64,000 bases of DNA from Lepus europaeus. Its lineage: Eukaryota > Chordata > Mammalia > Lagomorpha > Leporidae. Shown here one piece after another: positions 11,094 through 21,882 of this stretch; within the stretch, counting starts at the first letter, position 1; each line of letters opens with the position of its first letter. The stretch covers positions 113,691,939 through 113,755,938 of the forward strand of contig NC_084850.1 in assembly GCF_033115175.1 (NCBI RefSeq), read 5' to 3'. The notes beneath the pieces were generated by a model that was not told the origin of the DNA, searched no databases, and saw nothing but the letters and a program-made list of their open reading frames with translations. Made by a program: the position numbers and the translations under genes.

Positions 11094-11450
11094 ATAAAGA
11101 CCTTAGATGTTCAGTTTATGTAAGAAAGCCTACAGAAAATGTTCTCACTTTGTCACTTGAAAATTCTCACTTGTGAAAGGTATCATTATTTACAACTTTT
11201 GCTGATCATTTAGCTGTAACTCCTAAGCTCATTTAAACACCACAGATTTCACATTGGAGAGGAACCTTAAGAATATGGGGAATATACTGTCTCTTTCTTC
11301 AATATAATATGAGTCAGGAAAGAGAAAAGCTCTCAAAAGAGTTGCTTTTATGAGAGAGTCAACAACTAGAAATTTAGCTTCATATATCTGTACCTTTACA
11401 TGGGAAGATTACCTATGAATGCCAAGAATGTAGGAAATTTTCAGGAGCTA
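11094..11450 (+). pseudogene. Eroded zinc-finger array past the stop codon
   Basis: Finger-like DNA continues downstream of the zinc-finger stop. 'cacattggagaggaacctta' (11250-11270) corresponds to the H-TGEKP-Y linker, and 'tgaatgccaagaatgtagg' (11416-11434) corresponds to a YEC-x2-C finger start. Stops and indels interrupt every frame. The ancestral protein therefore had more fingers, and this stretch now lies in the 3' UTR or flank. Confidence 0.65.
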
Positions 11451-12433
11451 TTTTATATTTTTATATTGTTATATATTTTATAGGGCCCTTAACTATATTA
11501 TGTCATTGCCAGTTTCTACTACAGAAGCCATTTTGCCTCTACCGCAGCCAAGCTCCTGCAGTGTGTGGTGGTCACCCCAGTGAGCTCAGGGAGGGCAGAA
11601 TTCTGCTCTATTCCATGTGAGGAGTCATGAGTGGTCTAAATCCACTGGTGAGTCCTCATTCCCTCTGTCTTGATGGTTTCAGTGTGGACATGACCTAGTT
11701 CTTGTTAAAAATATCTAAGTTGTAGTCTGTTTCAAGTTTCCAAAAGTTTCCTTTCTTGATGGACAATATGGATTTTACATGTGATGTCCCCAAGTTTCCA
11801 AAGGGTTCTTTTTTTTTAATCTAAGGACAATATTGACTCTACCTATGATAGCTGAAATACATTTCTTCAACCTCCAAATCATTAAGCCTTTGAATATCCT
11901 GCCCTACACTGATATGATTTGTGAAATTGTTTGTGTATTTATTTTTTAAGTGTTTATTCTGTTCACTGTGTGGGATTGATTGGGAGAGGAATTGGGCTTT
12001 GCTAGCATTAAAGGAGGAACACCTTTGGTGGGCACTCCAATTCCAACTGCTAGAGAGACTAGCAGGATGGCAGAGAAAAGGTATCAATCTAGTATGGTCT
12101 AATTGGCAATGTTGCCCATTTTTGAGGAAAAAATTACCTAGAAGATAGTTGCTGTGAAAACCTTCAGTACTTCTGGGGACAGCATGAGTTTAGTCACTTT
12201 TCCCCAGGAGATGTTTAATATTCCCACAGAACTGTTGTTGAAGTGCAGCTGTCTCCCAAAACCTACCAAGAAATCACAGCCCCTAAAGTCCAAAATTTGG
12301 TTGTCAGATAAGACCTGTAGGGGCTAAGTAGGAAACATAGTTGATACAATGCATGGAATGTTGTCATTTTTCCTGGTATTCATTTTTGTTAAGCTTAAAG
12401 ATATAAGTTCTGTTTTACTACCTTTAAAAAATT
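11451..12433. other. Downstream flank of the zinc-finger gene with a short tandem duplication
   Basis: An imperfect direct repeat of about 58 bp begins at 11733 and again at 11791 ('caagtttccaaa...', '...ggacaatat...'). No A-tail or terminal duplication that would close a retrocopy was found. No other repeat or coding sequence is recognised. Confidence 0.4.
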
Positions 12434-12761
12434 TAATCCTTAATGCTGGAGCCATCATTGTGGCACAGCAGAAGCAGCCCCCACCTAGGAAGCAAGCATC
12501 CCTTATGAGCAATGGTTCAAGTCCTGGCTGCTCCACTTCCAATCCACCTCCCTGCTAATGTTGTTGGGAAAGCAGCAGAAGATGACCCAAGTAACTGGGT
12601 CCCTGTGACCCATGTGGGAGGCCTGGATGGAGTTCCAGGCTTCTGGCTTTGGCTTGGCCTGGCCCAAGCTGTTGTAGCCACTTAGGGAGTGAGTCAGCAC
12701 ATAGAAGATCTTTGTGTGTCTCTCCTTTTAATTAAAAGCATAAAAAATTAATCTTTAATGC
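12434..12761 (+). mobile_element. C-SINE with 14-bp TSD
   Basis: The SINE body runs from 'ggagccatcattgtggcac' to 'aattaaaagcataaaaaa'. Flanking duplications TAATCCTTAATGCT (12434-12447) and TAATCTTTAATGCT (12748-12761) differ at one base. The tail has lost its canonical (AAAT)n. Confidence 0.85.
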
Positions 12762-13344
12762 TTAGTAAGGTTTAACTCTAGTTAATGTTATTTTACTTAG
12801 AAATCCTAAAATAAGTTTGACTATATCTTATTTATAGGCAACATCTTTCAAAAAGTAAAACTAATATTGTACACCCTTCAGATAGTATAAAAACATAATT
12901 GATATACAAATACTGTAAAGAGTGGTGAAGAATGGCAAACTAAGGGTTTTGTGTCTACAGTGCATATGTAAATTTAATGAGACTAAGATTCTATGGGCTG
13001 AAGGTGTACAGAAATGCTCAGGACCTGCAGACCTGTTGAATCTCCTTGCTGAGGTTAATGAATATCAAATAAATTAATAATAAAAGTTTTCTGGATCCCT
13101 GTACCTCCCTGGGCTGTTGATCTGATAGCCATTACTGCATAAGCAGGAACCCCAGGAGACAGAAGAAATCCAAGAAGAAGTCCAAGGATGGGTCTTTTGC
13201 TGTTCAACCAATATTTCAGTGCACATGTGCTTCATTGCATTCTACTCCCTCTCAAGATTTGGAAAATGATAGACAGTTGAGAAAATACAGGCTTGACTGA
13301 TATTCCAAGAGAAATAAGTAATTTGTATTGTATTTTGTAGGAAT
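12762..13344. other. Unannotated AT-rich DNA
   Basis: No gene or repeat is recognised. The segment 13081-13200 is somewhat more GC-rich but has no supported frame. Confidence 0.35.
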
Positions 13345-13816
13345 CTAGTTTCTCTTAACAGTATTATTGGTATGTAATTAAAATATGATAAACTATACAT
13401 GTTTAAATTGTACAATATGTATGCACATATGATACCATTACCACAGTTAAGGTAATCATCCCCAAAAACTTCCTCATAACCTTTTATCATTTTTTCTTTT
13501 TGTCTTTATGTGTTCCCTCATCTGCATATAAACACTGACTTAATGTTACTATTACTTAATGATAGTACTTAATGTTACTACTTAATGTTAACTTTGCATT
13601 TTCTAGAATTTTATGTAAACTCAATTATATAGCATGTTCTTATTTTTGTCTACTTTTTTTCAATAAACATAAGTGTATTGTTTTAGATTGATGGATGTTC
13701 TTGAGTAATATTTTATTGTGCCGACTACTACAGTTCTTTGTCCATTGATTGTTGCTAGACATATGAACTGCTTTTAGATTTAGGCTATTAAAAATAAAGC
13801 TTCTTTAAAAGAAATT
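13345..13816 (-). mobile_element. Old LINE-1 3' fragment
   Basis: The antisense L1 pattern runs 'gtgtattgttttagattgatgg', then 'tccattgattgttgctagac'. Near 13541-13592 the unit ACTTAATGTTACT is repeated in imperfect tandem, a local expansion inside the fragment. Confidence 0.5.
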
Positions 13817-13818
13817 CT

Positions 13819-14137
13819 TGGGGCTGGCGTCGTGGCTCACTTGGTTAATCCTCTGCCTGTGGCACCCAACATCCCATATAGGTGCCGGGTTCTAGTCCCA
13901 TTTGCTCCTCCTCCAGTCCAGCTCTCTGCTGTGGCCCGGGAAGGCAGTGGAGGATGGCCCAAGTGCTTGGGCCCCTGCACCCGCATGGGAGACCAGGAAG
14001 AAGCACCTGGCTCCTGGCTTCGGATCAGCACAGTGCCGGCCTTGGTGGCCATTTGAGGAGTGAACCAGCGGAAGGAAGACCTTTCTCTCTGCCTCTCTCT
14101 CTCTGTCTATAACTCTAGCTGTCAAATAAGAAAAAAA
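13819..14137 (+). mobile_element. C-SINE, 'aatcctctgcctgtgg' head subtype
   Basis: It has the full block order and a tail that reads 'ctgtcaaataagaaaaaa' instead of (AAAT)n. Its head and tail match the subtype at 33761, 57211 and 17441 rather than the more common 'ggttaagcc' subtype. The B-box is intact (GGTTCTAGTCC). Confidence 0.9.
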
Positions 14138-14848
14138 GTCTCTTTAATGACTTCACAGAGGAACTTGCCTCGCAAAAGAAAGGTCCTAGGATGACTTATG
14201 GGAGAATTTCAGGGTCTGGGAATAAGATATCATTGATATACAATGTAATTGCAAATTCTTGCCAATTTGAACAAGCAAGAAATCATGACACATTATGGGA
14301 ATGGATTTAAGTTCTGTGGACCAAGGAGAACAGAATATACAGTTAAATCAAGTAAAATGTATCAACAAGTGCAGACTTCCCTTATATGAGGCATTTAATG
14401 GGCAAGTTGAAACAACTTGAAGTATACCTAACAGGTGCTGAAACCTAGATTGTTCATGTATGTAAAATAATTCAAATGCCTCAGGATGTCCCTGTGATAT
14501 CTTTTCAGTATCTCAGAGGAATGATTCCTGCAAATTACATTTCCAGGATTTTTGTCCTCTGGCTTTCATGTAGGTTTACCCAGTGGGAAGTTCGTAAAGG
14601 AGACTGGTGGACAGAAAGTAGGGAAAATACAGGTGTCTTCTCCTCCCTGTATGCCTCAACTGGCTTCTCTGGCAGTGTCTGCATGTCCTTTGTTCCAGTA
14701 GCCCTTCCAGAGAGTTTTGCTATGATTCTATCATTTACAAATGACCTTAGGCCTGAGGTCCAGGAACCAACTTAGCCTAGGATGTTAACTGTTTCCTGCT
14801 AATACTATAAAATCTCTGTGCTGCCCATCTGTTCTAATAACTGAGTAG
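14138..14848. other. Unannotated DNA
   Basis: The frame at 14476-14775 (99 codons) starts from a non-canonical position and resembles no family I know. I regard it as chance. Confidence 0.35.
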
Positions 14849-15179
14849 CCAATTCTTTTAAAAAATGATTGATTTATTTGAAAAGCAGAGGCAGAGAGAC
14901 AGAAGTCTTCGATCTGCTGGTTCACTCCCCAATGGCCATGGCTGCAACCACCCCAGCTGCGCCGATCTGAAGCCAGGAGCCAGGAGCTTCTTCCAGGTCT
15001 CCCATGCGAGTGCAGGGGCACAAGGACTTGGGCCATTTTCCACTGCTTTCTCAGACCACAGCAGAGAGCTGGGTCGGAAGTGGAGCAGCCAGGACTCGAA
15101 CTGGCACCCATAAGGGATGCCTGTACTGAATGAGGCAGCTTTATCTGCTATGCCACAGTGCCAGCCCCACCAATTCTTT
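14849..15179 (-). mobile_element. C-SINE with 10-bp TSD
   Basis: This is a full-length minus-strand copy, from a T-rich tail at 14856 to the head 'ccacagtgccagcccc'. The duplication CCAATTCTTT occurs at 14849-14858 and 15170-15179. A plus-strand C-SINE follows within 20 bp. Confidence 0.92.
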
Positions 15180-15198
15180 GAATTAAAATCTATTTTGG

Positions 15199-15532
15199 GC
15201 CGGCATTGTGGTATAGCGGGTAAAGCCACCACTTTTGATGCCAGCATCCCATATGAGTGCTGGTTCATGTCCTGGCTGCTCCATTTCTGATCCAGCTCTG
15301 TGCTAATGGCCTGGGAAAACCAGTGGAAGATGGCCCCCAAGTGCTTGGGCCCTGGCTACCCTTGTGGGAGACCTAGAAGAAGCACCTGGTTCCTGGGTAT
15401 GCCCCAGCCCCAGCGCTGGCTATTGTGGCCCTTTGGGGAGTATACCAGTGGATGGATGGAAGATCTCTGTGTGTGTGTCTCTTCCTTTATCTCTATAATC
15501 CTGATTTTCAAATAAATAAATAAATCTTTTAA
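15199..15532 (+). mobile_element. C-SINE, full length
   Basis: It runs from the head 'gggccggcattgtggtatag' to the tail 'aaataaataaataaatcttt'. Together with the preceding minus-strand copy it forms an inverted pair that could fold into a long hairpin if co-transcribed. Confidence 0.92.
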
Positions 15533-16017
15533 GAGAATCTCTGGTTAAATACTTTTAATGTATTTTTTCTTATGTCCTATTTTTTTCTGGTTATATCTTG
15601 ATGAATACGCTGAAAGGAAAGGAGTTGGGGAGTATTGTGTAAGTAAGCAACAAGAGCTAAATATTCCTTAATCATTATCTCTGCAGAAACAGCTTATTCA
15701 GAATAGCTGAAGAGAATTTAATGAAGGGACTATTTATAGAGTCAAGGGCAAGATTAAGGAGCCCATCAGAAATGGTGCTGCACCTAGAGATTAACAATAA
15801 TAGGAAGCTATTCCTATACCCACAAAAGAATCCAAGTGAGAGAACAGTGTTCCTGCAACTGACAAGACCTCTAACTGTGGTGGGAAAGAGCCATCCAACA
15901 GGAGTTGTAGCCATAGGCAGTGGAACAGATATGAGTAACTATATTCTGACAAGGAAAGATTATTAGGGAATAGTTACCTAATCTCTCTCTGCTCCCACGA
16001 TTTCCTGTAAATACCTG
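15533..16017. other. Unannotated DNA
   Basis: No repeat or gene is recognised. The 81-codon frame at 15721-15966 begins at a real ATG but has no recognisable motif. Confidence 0.35.
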
Positions 16018-16420
16018 TGTGTTAGTTTTCATCACTGTAACAAAATATCACAGGATACTTATGAAGAAGAAGAGGCTTATTTAGTTTATAGCTTTAAAAG
16101 TTCGAAGATACGGTGTAATAACATCAGCTCAGTTGAACCCTTTCTCAGCTGCATCACATCTTGGTGTATTGAAATGCTAGGAGCATGTATCAGGGCAAGC
16201 AGTCAAATTTCCAACCAGGAGCAGAGAGAAATTGGGTGGACACAAACTCGCTTTTGTAACCATTTTCTCTTAAATTACCAAAGAGTCCCATATGAACTAA
16301 CTTTTGAGAGCATACCCCCAGTGACCCAAAGGCCTTCAACTAGATCCAGCTTCTTCAAGATTACACAGCACATGAACCTTTGGAAGAACACAAACCACAT
16401 TCAAACATGTCATTGACAAA
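16018..16420 (-). mobile_element. MaLR-type (ERVL-MaLR) LTR, antisense
   Basis: 'gttttcatcactgtaacaaaa' at the left and 'ccacattcaaac' at the right, with 'cccccagtgacccaaaggcc' between them, follow the antisense layout of MST/THE1/MLT-class LTRs. No coding region is attached. This is an ancient non-autonomous relic, and the subfamily is uncertain. Confidence 0.6.
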
Positions 16421-16516
16421 ATGCGCTTATAAGGCAAACTCAAATAGACCCCTGGTGATCCAGCCCATAGGACTTGTCTTCCCAGGGCATTGAAAAAAAG
16501 GCAGAGAAAATGGGAG

Positions 16517-16715
16517 GGGAGGTTGTTTGGTGCACTGATTAAGTCATCACTTGGGACACTCACATCCCATATCTGAGTGCCTGGGTTGAGTCCAGGCTCC
16601 TCTGCACCTGATCCAGCTTCCTCCTAATGCTCACCTTAGGAGGCAAAAGATGATGTCTCAAGTAACAAAACCCTGATGGAATTCCTGGCTCCTAATTTTG
16701 GCCTGACCCAATTTA
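16517..16715 (+). mobile_element. C-SINE, 3'-truncated
   Basis: The head and middle blocks are present ('cacatcccatatctgagtgc', 'gatccagcttcctcctaatg'). The sequence breaks off at 'tggcctgacccaatttattt' before the CT-rich and tail regions. Confidence 0.75.
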
Positions 16716-16787
16716 TTTAATATTCCATTTTTGCTTTATATATATTTATATTTAAATATATTTAAATTCCCTTTTTACTTTAACAAC

Positions 16788-16789
<2 letters not shown>

Positions 16790-16823
<34 letters not shown>
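16790..16823. repeat. (TA)n microsatellite
   Basis: This is an uninterrupted TA run of about 17 units, preceded by AT-rich 'tatttaaatatatttaaa' sequence. Confidence 0.95.
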
Positions 16824-16826
<3 letters not shown>

Positions 16827-17154
16827 TACAAAACAATGTAACAAACTAGAGGCATTCTAGTTTCTCTGAAACACTAACTCTAATCACAAAGCACAAAAAG
16901 CTTTCTATGTGTCAGCATGATTTACTGACATGAAATCAATCAGCTATGGAAAAGTCTGCTTCAATAACTTTACTTTCCCCTGAAAGAATATTAATGTATA
17001 ATAACCAATCATAAGAGAGGTCAAAGTACTTCCACCTTTATGCTTTATAAACTGTGCTATAAACGCTGTGAAGTAAGCTTTTTGTCACTCTTAGAATCAG
17101 GCCTACCTGTTTGCAACTGTCCTTTTGTAGGTACACTAAACTTTAAAAATGTTT
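16824..17154. other. Unannotated DNA
   Basis: It contains a 'tgctttataaactgtgctat' patch that looks TATA-like, near 17041-17060, but no gene or repeat is assigned. Confidence 0.3.
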
Positions 17155-17785
17155 CTAGGGGGCCTATATTTGGCACAGCAAGCTAAGCTCCAGCCTGCAT
17201 CCCATATCAGAGTGCCAGTTGGAGTACTGGCTGCTCTACTTCTGATCCAGCTTCCTGCTAATGGTCCTGAACAGGCAACAAATGATGGTCCAAGTGTTTG
17301 GATCCCTGCCATCCATGGTGGAGACACAGATTTCTTGGATCCTGGTTGGCCTAGCCCAGCCCTGTATAATGTAATCATTTGATCTCTCTCTCTCTCTCTC
17401 TTCCCCTCTTCCCACCCCCCCCTTTTAATTAAATGTATCTTTTTTTTTTGGACAAGCAGAGTTAGTGAGAGAGAGAGAGACAGAGAGCAAGGTCTTCCTT
17501 TTTGTTGGTTCACCCCCCAAATGGCTGCTACGGCCGGTGCGCTGTGCTGATCCGAAGCCAGGAACCAGGTGCTTCCTCCTGGTCTCCCATGTGGGTGCAG
17601 GGCCCAAGCACTTGGGTCATCCTCCACTGCCCTCCCAGGCCACAACAGAGAGCTGGACTGGAAGAAGAGCAACCGGGACAGAATCCGGCACCCCAACCGG
17701 GACTAGAAAGAACCCGGGGTGCCGGCGCCACAGGCTGGGGATTAGCCAACTGAGCTGCGGTGCCAGCCTAAATGTATCTTTAAAA
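17155..17785 (+). mobile_element. C-SINE split by a second C-SINE
   Basis: The plus-strand copy runs from 'gggggcctatatttggcaca' to the A-rich tail at 17430-17440. After the nested minus-strand copy it resumes as 'taaatgtatctttaaaac'. Its CT-rich stretch sits at 17381-17430. Confidence 0.85.
17430..17780 (-). mobile_element. Nested C-SINE with TSD and an altered B-box
   Basis: The element body at 17441-17768 is flanked by TAAATGTATCTT at 17430 and 17769. It is the 'ccaactgagctgcggtgccagcc' subtype. Its Pol III B-box region carries a 4-nt duplication: 'actagaaagaacccgg' where sister copies read 'actagaacccgg' (17703-17716). Confidence 0.92.
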
Positions 17786-17795
17786 CAAACTTTCT

Positions 17796-18130
17796 GAGAG
17801 CCAGTGTTGTGGCAGAGGCAGGTTAAGCTGATGCCTGTGATGCCAGCATCCCATAGGAGCTCCAATTCGACTTCCAGCTGCTCCACTTCTGATCCAGTTC
17901 TCGGCTAATGAGTTTGGGAAGGCAGCAGACAATGTTCCAAGTACTTGGGTCCCTGCTACCCATGTGGAAAACCTGAATACAGTTCCAGGCTCCTGGCTTC
18001 AGCCTCACCCAGCCCTAGCTGTAGCAGCCATCTAGGAAGTGAACCAGTGGATGGATGATATCACACTTTCTCTCCCCCATCATTCTCTCTCTAACACTGT
18101 CTCTCAAATAAATAAAAATATCTTTATAAA
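17796..18130 (+). mobile_element. C-SINE
   Basis: It runs from 'gagccagtgttgtggcagag' to 'caaataaataaaaatatcttt'. The LINE-1 at 18171 inserted just downstream of its A-rich tail. Confidence 0.88.
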
Positions 18131-18154
18131 AAGAAGGAAAATAAAGAAAGATGT

Positions 18155-19830
18155 AGAAAAGTTTAAAATAGTAGACTGGATAAAGAAATTATGGGATATG
18201 TACTCCATAGAATACTATACAGCAGTAAGAAACAATGAAACCCAGTCATTTGCAACAAGATGGAGGAATCTGGAAAACATCATGCTGAGTGAATTAAGCC
18301 AGTCCCAAAGAGACAAATTTCATTTGTTTTCCCTGATCGGCGACAACTGAGCACCAAAGGGGAAACCTGTTGAAGTGAAATGGACACTATAAGAAACAAT
18401 GACCTGATCAGCTCTTGTCCTGGTTCTAGATGTACAATGTAATACTTTATCCTTTTTAGTATTTGTTGTTGTTGTTGTTGTTCTAGTACTAATGGTTGAA
18501 CTCTGTAATTAACACACAATTATTCTTAGGTGTTTAAATTTTAACTGAAAAGTGATCCCTGTTAAATATAAGAGTGGGAATAAGAGAAGGAGGAGATGTA
18601 CAATTTGGGACATGCACAATCAGACTTGCCCCAAATGATGGAGTTAGAAATGTACCAGGGGATTCCAATACAATCCCATCAAGGTGGCATGTACCAATGC
18701 CATCTCACTAGTCCAACTGATCAATTTCAGTTCACAACCGATGGCTCTGATAGGTCTAAGAATCAAAGGGATCACACAAACAAGACAAGTGTCTGCTAAT
18801 ACTAACTGATAGAATCAAAAAGAGAGAGAAAGATCCAACATGGGAAATGGGATACACAGCAGACTCATAGAATGGCAGATGTCCTAAACAACACTCTGGC
18901 CTCAGAATCAGCCCTTAAGGCATTCGGATCTGGCGGAAGAGCCCATGAGACTATTGTAGGCATGGAAAGCCAAGATACCATGGAAAAGAAAAAAAAAAAA
19001 GAAGAAGACCTAAATGAAAGATCTCTGTGAGTGAGATCCCAGTGGAAAGAACGGGGCCATCAAAGAAGGAAGTACCTTTCTCTGAAGGGAGGAGAGAACT
19101 TCCACTTTGACTATGACCCTATCGGAATAAGATCAAAGGCAGCGAACTCTAAAGGCTTCCATAGCCCTGGCAGCTCATGACTAGAGCCTAGGGAGATTAC
19201 TGACGCCATGAACAGGAGTGTCAAATTGTTAAGTCAGCAACAGGAGTCACTGTGTGCTTACATCTCATGTGAGATCTGTCCTTAATGTGTTGTCTAATGT
19301 GCAGTGATGCTATAACTAGTACTGAAACAGTATTTTTACACTTGTGTTTCTGCGTGGGTACAAACTGATGTGATCTTTACTAATTATATACTGAATTGAT
19401 CTTCTGTATATAAAGATAATTGGAAATGAAAAAAAAAACCCTGGTGTTAAATTGGAAATGGCATAGAAAATTAATTAATTTTTAAAAAAAATATTATGTA
19501 GGATCTCTGTCTTTAATGTGCTGTACACTCTTATTTAATGCTATAACTAGTACTCCAACAGTATTTTTTTTCACTATGTGTTGCTATATGGCGGCAAACT
19601 GTTGAAATCATTACCTAATATATACTAAACTGATCTTCTGTATATAAAGAGAATTGAAAATGAATCATGATGTGATTGGAAGGGGAGAGGGAGCGGGAAA
19701 GGGGAGGGTTGCGGGTGGGAGGGAAGTTTTGGGAGGAGGAAGCCATTGTAACCAATAAGCTGTACTTTGGAAATTTATATTCATTAAATAAAAGTTTGAT
19801 TTAAAAAAAAAGAAAGAAAAGTTTAAAATA
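18155..19830 (+). mobile_element. 5'-truncated LINE-1 with perfect 16-bp TSD
   Basis: The insertion at 18171-19814 is bounded by AGAAAAGTTTAAAATA at 18155-18170 and 19815-19830. It contains the last 60 codons of ORF2, then a 1.4-kb lagomorph L1 3' UTR. The 3' UTR has two copies of a unit of about 165 bp (19270-19432 and 19500-19666), a G-rich tract (19679-19732), and the end 'ttcattaaataaaagttt' plus A-run. The perfect duplication suggests a fairly recent insertion. Confidence 0.95.
18171..18350 (+). pseudogene. LINE-1 ORF2 C-terminal fragment
   Basis: The frame reads VDWIKKLWDMYSIEYY... to FSLIGDN and a TGA stop at 18348-18350. This is the natural C-terminus of ORF2p. Endonuclease and reverse-transcriptase domains are absent because the insertion is 5'-truncated. 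Confidence 0.9.
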
Positions 19831-20081
19831 AATAAACATTATCTAATTTGATCTTATTTTTATTTTTCACATAGTTGAAAATTATTACTTCTGAGGACTA
19901 AAGCTGTGAGGACAGGGTGAAATTTTTAATACGATATAAACTATTCAATATAGATATGTATATAAACATGTATGTCTATATAAGGTACAATATTGACATT
20001 ATTAAAATAAAGTTCTTATAACAAAACGTGAAAATTCTTTAGCATCAGTATATAGGAAGGATTTAAGAGTTAAAGATTATT

Positions 20082-20392
20082 TGAAGGGTAGCTGTCATGA
20101 CACAGGGTGGTAAACCACCACTTAGGATGCTCCTAACCCATATGGGAGTGCCTGGTTCCAGTCCTGGCTACTCCACACTTCCCATCAAACTTCCTGCTAA
20201 TGTGCCAGGAAGGCCCAAATACCAGGGTTCCTGCCACCCACATGGGAGAACCTGGATGGAGTTCCTAGATCCTGGCTTTAGCCTAATCTAGCCAAGGTTG
20301 TTTCAGGCATTTGGGGATGAACCAACAACTGGGAGAACTCTCACCCTCTCTGTTGCTATGCCTTTCAAATAAATAAATAAGTCTTTAAAACA
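20082..20392 (+). mobile_element. C-SINE
   Basis: The head is 'ggtagctgtcatgacacagg' and the tail 'ttcaaataaataaataagtc'. A small internal deletion removes part of the central GC-rich block. Confidence 0.85.
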
Positions 20393-21207
20393 TAAAAATA
20401 AAAATAAAATTTTGAAGATATTATAAAGTTCAGCTAAACATTTTGGGAAAGGAGCAGAAAGTAGTTTCCTTAACAAAATAAAATGTCCTGTTCAAAAAAT
20501 AAAATCCTTCAGCTCTTCTATTGAAAAGACTGCATTTAAAAAATGATAGGGAGTGATGGGCATTATTTTTGATGAAAAAAAAAAAAACAGCCTGTCCCAT
20601 TAAAGATGCTATTTTGAGAAAATATATACCTTTATTACTCTGTTGTTACATGACAATATGTAAATATTTCTTTGAGTTGATAATAGTATTCTATTAGTTC
20701 CAGAAAATATAAATTGTATTATGTTGTTTCTTGATGTACACTTAAACTGGGAAAAAAAAAACAAAGCAAAATTCATTTTTAATATGGAAGTGAAAAAGCA
20801 ATGCAGAAGTAAAGGTAAATAAATAGACTTTGCTCAGCCCTGAAGCAACAGACTGTACTACACTGAAAATATTTCTATCAGACTGTAAATCTGTTGATTG
20901 GTAGCTATTTTTAGTACTGTTTCCCTTAGAGATGCACCTGATATACACACATGTAATGTGATTTATTTCTTCTTTGAAGAAACATTTAAAACAGGGTAAA
21001 AACAAACAGCCTTCTAATCTCATGACATTTGCAAAGCAGCATGTGAAAAAGAAATTACAGTATGGATTTGGCAGTAAAATAAAATGACAGAAGTTGATTC
21101 CCACATCTATTCTTCAGCTTAAGGGAGATCTAAATTAAGAAGGTGGTAAAGAAAGTAAAATGAGTCAATCATAAGCACAGACACCTATTTCAAAAGCATT
21201 CCATTCT
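20393..21207. other. AT-rich DNA, no feature recognised
   Basis: Several A-runs are present, for example at 20575-20587. The minus-strand frame at 20742-21104 is low-complexity, rich in Phe, Cys and Leu, and looks like chance. Confidence 0.35.
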
Positions 21208-21535
21208 TTTCTTTTTTTTAATATGTATTTTATTTATTTGAAAGACAGTTACAGAGAGAGGTAGAGACAGAAAGAGAGGTCTTTCATCTGCTGGTTCACT
21301 CCCCAAATGGCCGCAATGGCCAGAGCTGGGCCAATCTGAAGCCAGGAGCCGGGAGCTTCCTCAGGGTCTCCCACATGGGTGCAGGGGCCCAAGGACTTGG
21401 GCCATCTTCTACTTTTGCAGGCCATTAGCAGAGAGCTGGATCAGAAGTGGAGCAGCCAGGACTCAAACCGGCGCCCATATGGGATTCTGGCACTGAAGAC
21501 TGTGGCTTTACCTGCTACACTACAATGCCAGCCCC
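21208..21535 (-). mobile_element. C-SINE, full length
   Basis: It runs from the T-rich tail 'ttttttttaatatgtatttt' to the head 'ctacaatgccagcccc'. I found no convincing flanking duplication. Confidence 0.9.
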
Positions 21536-21882
21536 AATAATAAGATTTTGAAAGCAATTTTAACCCACAAAGTCAGGCAATGACCTATAGGACTGATTTT
21601 ATTTCACTAAGGATGTACTGACATGTATTTCTTTGGGTCTCAGAAATACCAAATTTATTTAAGTGCAAAATACATCAGTAATTTAACTGCAGTTTTAACT
21701 TACTAAATTACTTCATGCTATTTTATGAAACATTATCAGGAATAGATACAGGGAGACTAATTTAATGTGTCACGTTATTTTTATGTAGCTCCTAAGAGTA
21801 TAGCTTCTATTGGCCAAATGCATTTTTTAATCTATTATTATTCAAGAATCTTCCTTGTAATGACAGGGCAAATGTGTAAATT
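21536..21882. other. Unannotated AT-rich DNA
   Basis: I see nothing beyond random-looking AT-rich sequence. Confidence 0.35.

Noticed and set aside
13800-13930. tRNA gene suspected from A-box and B-box-like motifs
   Set aside because: The boxes belong to the tRNA-derived head of a C-SINE; no cloverleaf with acceptor pairing is present.
14858-15340. 160-codon minus-strand frame
   Set aside because: It lies across a pair of C-SINEs. Similar frames recur in many SINE copies (17136-17696, 25697-26071, 47679-48020, 57247-57588) because the SINE sequence is stop-poor.
18596-18799. 67-codon frame MYNLGHAQSDLPQ..., with a relative at 53617-53808
   Set aside because: It recurs only because both loci carry the same L1 3' UTR. 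The two copies differ by frameshifts, so conservation of the frame is not supported.
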